NCBI GenBank assembly: GCA_003555185.1
Contig: PWFZ01000265.1
Location: 1-9,107, forward strand
Direction: 5' to 3'
Length of the DNA: 9,107 bases
Source: Balneolaceae bacterium
GTDB lineage: Bacteria > Bacteroidota > Rhodothermia > Balneolales > Balneolaceae
This document shows positions 6,795-9,107 of this stretch, piece by piece. Position 1 is the stretch's first letter; each line of letters begins with the position of its first letter. Position numbers and translations under genes: made by a program. A model generated the notes under the pieces. That model saw only the letters and a list, made by a program, of their open reading frames with translations. It did no database searches and was not told the DNA's origin.

Positions 6795-6891
6795 CTGCAT
6801 ACCGCATACTCATGTAGTGCCTGATGGAGCATAGTGTTGTACATTTATATCGAGAACACACGTGATAATAAAGAGAACACGAAAACGACTG
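6795..6891. other. Unassigned stretch between array and terminator
   Basis: This holds the 18-base block CATACTCATGTAGTGCCT (6805-6822), which resembles 5237-5254 after the kinase gene, and two direct copies of GAGAACAC (6852-6859 and 6873-6880) spaced 21 bases apart. I see no gene, tRNA or clear promoter in it. Confidence 0.4.
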
Positions 6892-6928
6892 AATCCCGTA
6901 GGATGAAACCTTCGGGATTTATTTTTTT
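6892..6928 (+). terminator. Strong rho-independent terminator
   Basis: AATCCCGTAGG (6892-6902) pairs with CCTTCGGGATT (6909-6919) as an 11-bp stem with one mismatch and an ATGAAA loop. It is followed by TATTTTTTT. It acts on rightward transcripts only, since the other strand has no T run. It probably ends the regulator transcript after the repeat array and insulates the AtuA-family gene. Confidence 0.85.
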
Positions 6929-6945
6929 AGCCCTTTCCTATTGTT

Positions 6946-6973
6946 TTGATACTCCCCCTCCAACAAATTTAAA
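6946..6973 (+). promoter_or_regulatory. Possible promoter of the AtuA-family gene
   Basis: TTGATA (6946-6951), a 16-base spacer and TTTAAA (6968-6973) resemble a sigma-70 promoter. It lies just after the terminator and about 85 bases before the chosen start, a sensible place. Housekeeping promoters of this phylum may differ, so the match is only suggestive. Confidence 0.25.
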
Positions 6974-7047
6974 AACAAGTGGCAATCTCATTTCAAAACA
7001 ACCAATATAATTACGATATTTGACGCCTAATCTTATTGGAACTAATA

Positions 7048-7053
7048 GTGGAG
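7048..7053 (+). promoter_or_regulatory. Ribosome binding site deciding the TTG start
   Basis: GTGGAG, with core GGAG, is followed by five A bases and then TTG at 7059. Clear Shine-Dalgarno spacing like this is not seen at the other starts of the window and supports 7059 over the upstream TTG at 7020. Confidence 0.5.
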
Positions 7054-7058
7054 AAAAA

Positions 7059-8426
7059 TTGAAGAAAAGTATCAAAATTGCGTCCGGACAAGGTTTTTGG
7101 GGAGATTTGCCAAATGCTCCTATCAAACAAGTTAGAAATGGTGAAATTGACTATCTGGTCATGGATTACTTGGCCGAGGTAACTATGTCGATCATGCAAA
7201 AGCAACGCATGAGAAATGCTGAACATGGTTATGCCCGCGATTTTGTTGGAGTTGTAGAAGAGATACTTGAAGAAATTACCACCAGTGGCGTTCGTGTTAT
7301 TTCCAATGCCGGCGGTGTAAATCCGCGCGCATGTAAAGACGTTTTGCTGAATATTGCGAGAGAAAAAGGATATAAAGGATTAAAAGTTGCCGTTGTTGAT
7401 GGCGATGATATTCTTCCCGGACTTGATGATCTCATCAAAGATGGACACAGCCTGAAGAATATGGAAACCGGTGAGCCGATCACTACGGTAAAAGATGAGC
7501 TTCTGAGTGCAAATATCTATTTTGGATGCCGACCCATTGTTGAAGCTTTAGAAAAAGGGGCTGATGTAGTGATTACCGGGCGCGTTACAGATACCGGATT
7601 GACGCTTGCTCCTATGGTTCACGAATTTGGCTGGGACTTTGACGATTTTGATAAAATGTCTGCCGGAACCATTGCCGGACACATTATTGAATGTGGCGGA
7701 CAGGTTACGGGTGGAAATTTCACGGACTGGGAGAGTGTTGGTGATTTTGCTGATCTGGGCTTCCCAATTATAGAAGGCCATGCAGACGGAACATTTTATG
7801 TAACCAAGCATGATGGTACCGACGGACTGGTTTCCGAAATGACGGTAAAAGAGCAGCTGATGTACGAAATTGGGAACCCCGCAGAATATATCACCCCCGA
7901 TTGTATTGCCGACTTTACATCCGTGCACTTAGAGCAGGATGGCAAAGACAGAGTGAAAGTATTTGGAATTACCGGAGGAAAAGATACACCTACTTATAAA
8001 GTATCTGCCAGCTATAATGATGGGTTTAAACTCTCATCAACATTGGTTTACTGCTGGCCTGATGCAGTGAAAAAAGCGCTAAAAGCGGGTGAAATTCTAA
8101 AGAAGCGAGCCGATAATTTAGGGCTGAACTTTTCTGATTTTCATACTGAGCTGGTTGGCTTGAACGCATCAAATGAAGATCCGTCAATATTAGACCAAGA
8201 TCTTGATGATGTAAATGAAGTACAGTTAAGAGTTGCCGTTCACGGTCAGTCCAAAGATGACCTGAATCGATTCGGGAAAGAAATTGCTCCGTTAATTCTT
8301 ACGGGCCCGAGTGGGGTTACAGGGTTTGCCGGCGGACGACCAAAAGCGAGCGAAGTTGTAGCTTATTGGCCGGCATTACTCGAGAAAAAAGCAGCAAAAC
8401 CTGTTGTCGACATTTTTGAGGCTTAA
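7059..8426 (+). CDS. AtuA/DUF1446-family protein
   Basis: A protein of 455 residues from the TTG at 7059. Family features: the N-terminal strand IKIASGQGFWGD and DYLVMDYLAE, S82-NAGGVNP, I172-TGRVTDT, G207-H-I-I-E-C-G-G-Q-V-T-G-G-N and the C-terminal G416-PSGVTGFAGGRPK. AtuA of Pseudomonas is needed for growth on acyclic terpenes such as citronellol, but its reaction is not established. Terpene use by this organism should therefore not be assumed, and no acyl-CoA carboxylase or hydratase gene lies nearby. The protein has only the DUF1446 domain; the extra C-terminal domain (~100 residues) of longer AtuA proteins is absent. No ATG fits the N-terminus. TTG 7059 is preferred over TTG 7020 because family members begin with a few basic residues before this first strand, and because GTGGAG (7048-7053) lies 5 bases before it. 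The gene follows a terminator and is probably its own unit. Confidence 0.88.
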   Translation: MKKSIKIASGQGFWGDLPNAPIKQVRNGEIDYLVMDYLAEVTMSIMQKQRMRNAEHGYARDFVGVVEEILEEITTSGVRVISNAGGVNPRACKDVLLNIAREKGYKGLKVAVVDGDDILPGLDDLIKDGHSLKNMETGEPITTVKDELLSANIYFGCRPIVEALEKGADVVITGRVTDTGLTLAPMVHEFGWDFDDFDKMSAGTIAGHIIECGGQVTGGNFTDWESVGDFADLGFPIIEGHADGTFYVTKHDGTDGLVSEMTVKEQLMYEIGNPAEYITPDCIADFTSVHLEQDGKDRVKVFGITGGKDTPTYKVSASYNDGFKLSSTLVYCWPDAVKKALKAGEILKKRADNLGLNFSDFHTELVGLNASNEDPSILDQDLDDVNEVQLRVAVHGQSKDDLNRFGKEIAPLILTGPSGVTGFAGGRPKASEVVAYWPALLEKKAAKPVVDIFEA

Positions 8427-8471
8427 ATTCATAAGAAGTAGTTATTTTAGTTCATTAACTTCAGGTGCTTT

Positions 8472-8501
8472 TTGGCAAGCTGAGTAATAAAACCGTTTAA
8501 A
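8472..8501 (+). promoter_or_regulatory. Possible promoter of the renalase-like gene
   Basis: TTGGCA (8472-8477), 18 bases, TTTAAA (8496-8501) is a fair sigma-70-like match with the same TTTAAA element as upstream of the previous gene. It lies in the 90-base gap before the ATG at 8517. No terminator is visible in this gap, so co-transcription with the AtuA-family gene is also possible. Confidence 0.25.
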
Positions 8502-8516
8502 TAAAAAAGTATACGT

Positions 8517-9107
8517 ATGGTTATTGGAATTATCGGAGCCGGAATTTCAGGGTTGATTGCCGGAAGAGAATTGGCAAAACATGGACATGATGTTACTATC
8601 CTCGAAAAAAGCAGGGGGTACGGAGGTAGAATGGCCACCCGTTACGCGGGGAAAGAACAGGAGACAAAACTGGATCACGGTCTTTCTTACTTTACAGCCG
8701 ACTCACCGGAATTTCAGAGTTTTTCTGCAGAACTTTTAAAAAAAGGTCTCATTAAACGCTGGGGTGCTGAGTTTGGATTTTATGATGGAATTAAACTTTA
8801 CGAAAAAAATCCTAATAAAGAGAAAAAGCCGACCTTTACAGCTGTTGATGGAATGAACTCCATTGGCAAATATTTGGGTCGTTGGGTAGATGTTAAAACA
8901 GAAACCCTGGTCGGTGGCTTAACATATATCGGTTCACACCGGACAAAAAAGCGCTCGTGGATGATTAATCTTACAGCAGGCAATACGTTTGAAGCTGATG
9001 CGGTGATTATTGCCACTCCGGCCCCTCAGGCATACGGTTTACTTCAAACATCTACGGATGAAACAAATGCTTTGAAAATTATTCGGGAAATAGATGAAGT
9101 TAATTAC
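8517..9107 (+). CDS. Renalase-like FAD-dependent oxidoreductase, N-terminal part (3' end outside window)
   Basis: The frame starts at ATG 8517 and stays open to the window edge, 197 residues, with no stop. The N-terminus is a classic FAD-binding Rossmann fold: MVIGIIGAGISGLIAGREL with G7-x-G9-x-x-G12, then E30 at the end of the second strand for the adenosine ribose. EKSRGYGGRMATR (30-42) and LDHGLSYFTADSPEF follow; these two blocks together are typical of bacterial renalase-like flavoproteins of the amine-oxidase superfamily. A later strand, ADAVIIATPAPQA, is the usual end of the first FAD-binding part. Known bacterial renalases oxidise wrongly reduced nicotinamide dinucleotides; whether this one does is inference. 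Full family members have roughly 320-350 residues, so more than a third is missing. It could instead be a related NAD(P)/FAD-dependent oxidoreductase of other specificity. Confidence 0.85.
   Translation, partial: MVIGIIGAGISGLIAGRELAKHGHDVTILEKSRGYGGRMATRYAGKEQETKLDHGLSYFTADSPEFQSFSAELLKKGLIKRWGAEFGFYDGIKLYEKNPNKEKKPTFTAVDGMNSIGKYLGRWVDVKTETLVGGLTYIGSHRTKKRSWMINLTAGNTFEADAVIIATPAPQAYGLLQTSTDETNALKIIREIDEVNY

Noticed and set aside
6247..6844. Overlapping minus-strand open frames (up to 150 codons) with repeated peptide blocks across the array
   Set aside because: Their peptide repeats simply translate the ~170-bp DNA repeat in several frames. They are rich in Cys, Arg and Tyr, have no start context, and the unit lengths (171 and 169) do not keep one frame.
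6840..7019. tRNA, riboswitch or small RNA gene before the AtuA-family gene
   Set aside because: No cloverleaf, T-loop or known riboswitch core is visible. Only the terminator hairpin is convincing.
7020..7058. TTG at 7020 as the start of the AtuA-family gene
   Set aside because: It adds 13 residues not expected before the first family strand and has no Shine-Dalgarno. It remains possible but less likely than 7059.
7229..7928. Minus-strand open frames within the AtuA-family gene
   Set aside because: They are shadows of a well-recognised plus-strand coding region with no family features of their own.
8557..9016. Short open frames on both strands near the right edge
   Set aside because: They overlap the renalase-like flavoprotein frame, which shows a clear FAD-binding motif and continues to the window end.

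Overview
The window looks like chromosomal DNA of a Gram-negative bacterium from the Bacteroidota / Balneolota / Rhodothermota (FCB) group. The grounds are the moderately A+T-rich genes, start codons that mostly lack a Shine-Dalgarno sequence, a periplasmic propeller plus Y_Y_Y sensor kinase, and gene gaps filled with short palindromic repeats. A marine or halophilic Balneolota-type organism is my best guess, but it rests on overall style and not on a marker gene.

All six real genes read left to right. (1) 2-475 is the C-terminal end of a family-2 glycosyltransferase, followed 12 bases later by (2) a complete family-4 glycosyltransferase (488-1672). The pair looks like the end of a surface polysaccharide or glycan gene cluster. 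(3) 1822-2181 encodes a 119-residue orphan protein with an acidic tail that I do not recognise. (4) 2261-5230 is a 989-residue sensor histidine kinase: signal peptide, periplasmic beta-propeller, Y_Y_Y domain, one membrane helix, HisKA_3 and HATPase. (5) 5609-6250 is a NarL/LuxR-type response regulator and the obvious partner of that kinase. (6) 7059-8426 is an AtuA/DUF1446-family protein with a TTG start. (7) From 8517 to the window end runs the N-terminal part of a renalase-like FAD-dependent oxidoreductase. It has no stop in the window.

The intergenic DNA is the most unusual part. The gap between kinase and regulator (5231-5608) holds a 143-bp MITE-like element with 16-bp inverted ends and a perfect 5-bp target duplication (TCGAG), followed by a terminator-like hairpin. 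The gap after the regulator (6251-7058) holds three tandem copies of a ~170-bp unit. Each unit carries two different 19-base palindromes (8-bp arms, 3-nt loop), and the array is followed by a strong intrinsic terminator at 6892-6928. Related palindromes sit at the end of the family-4 glycosyltransferase gene, where one supplies its stop codon.

Functionally, the kinase probably senses an extracytoplasmic ligand and phosphorylates Asp58 of the regulator. The regulated genes cannot be read from this window. The AtuA-family and renalase-like genes are metabolic neighbours, separated from the two-component pair by the repeat array and terminator.
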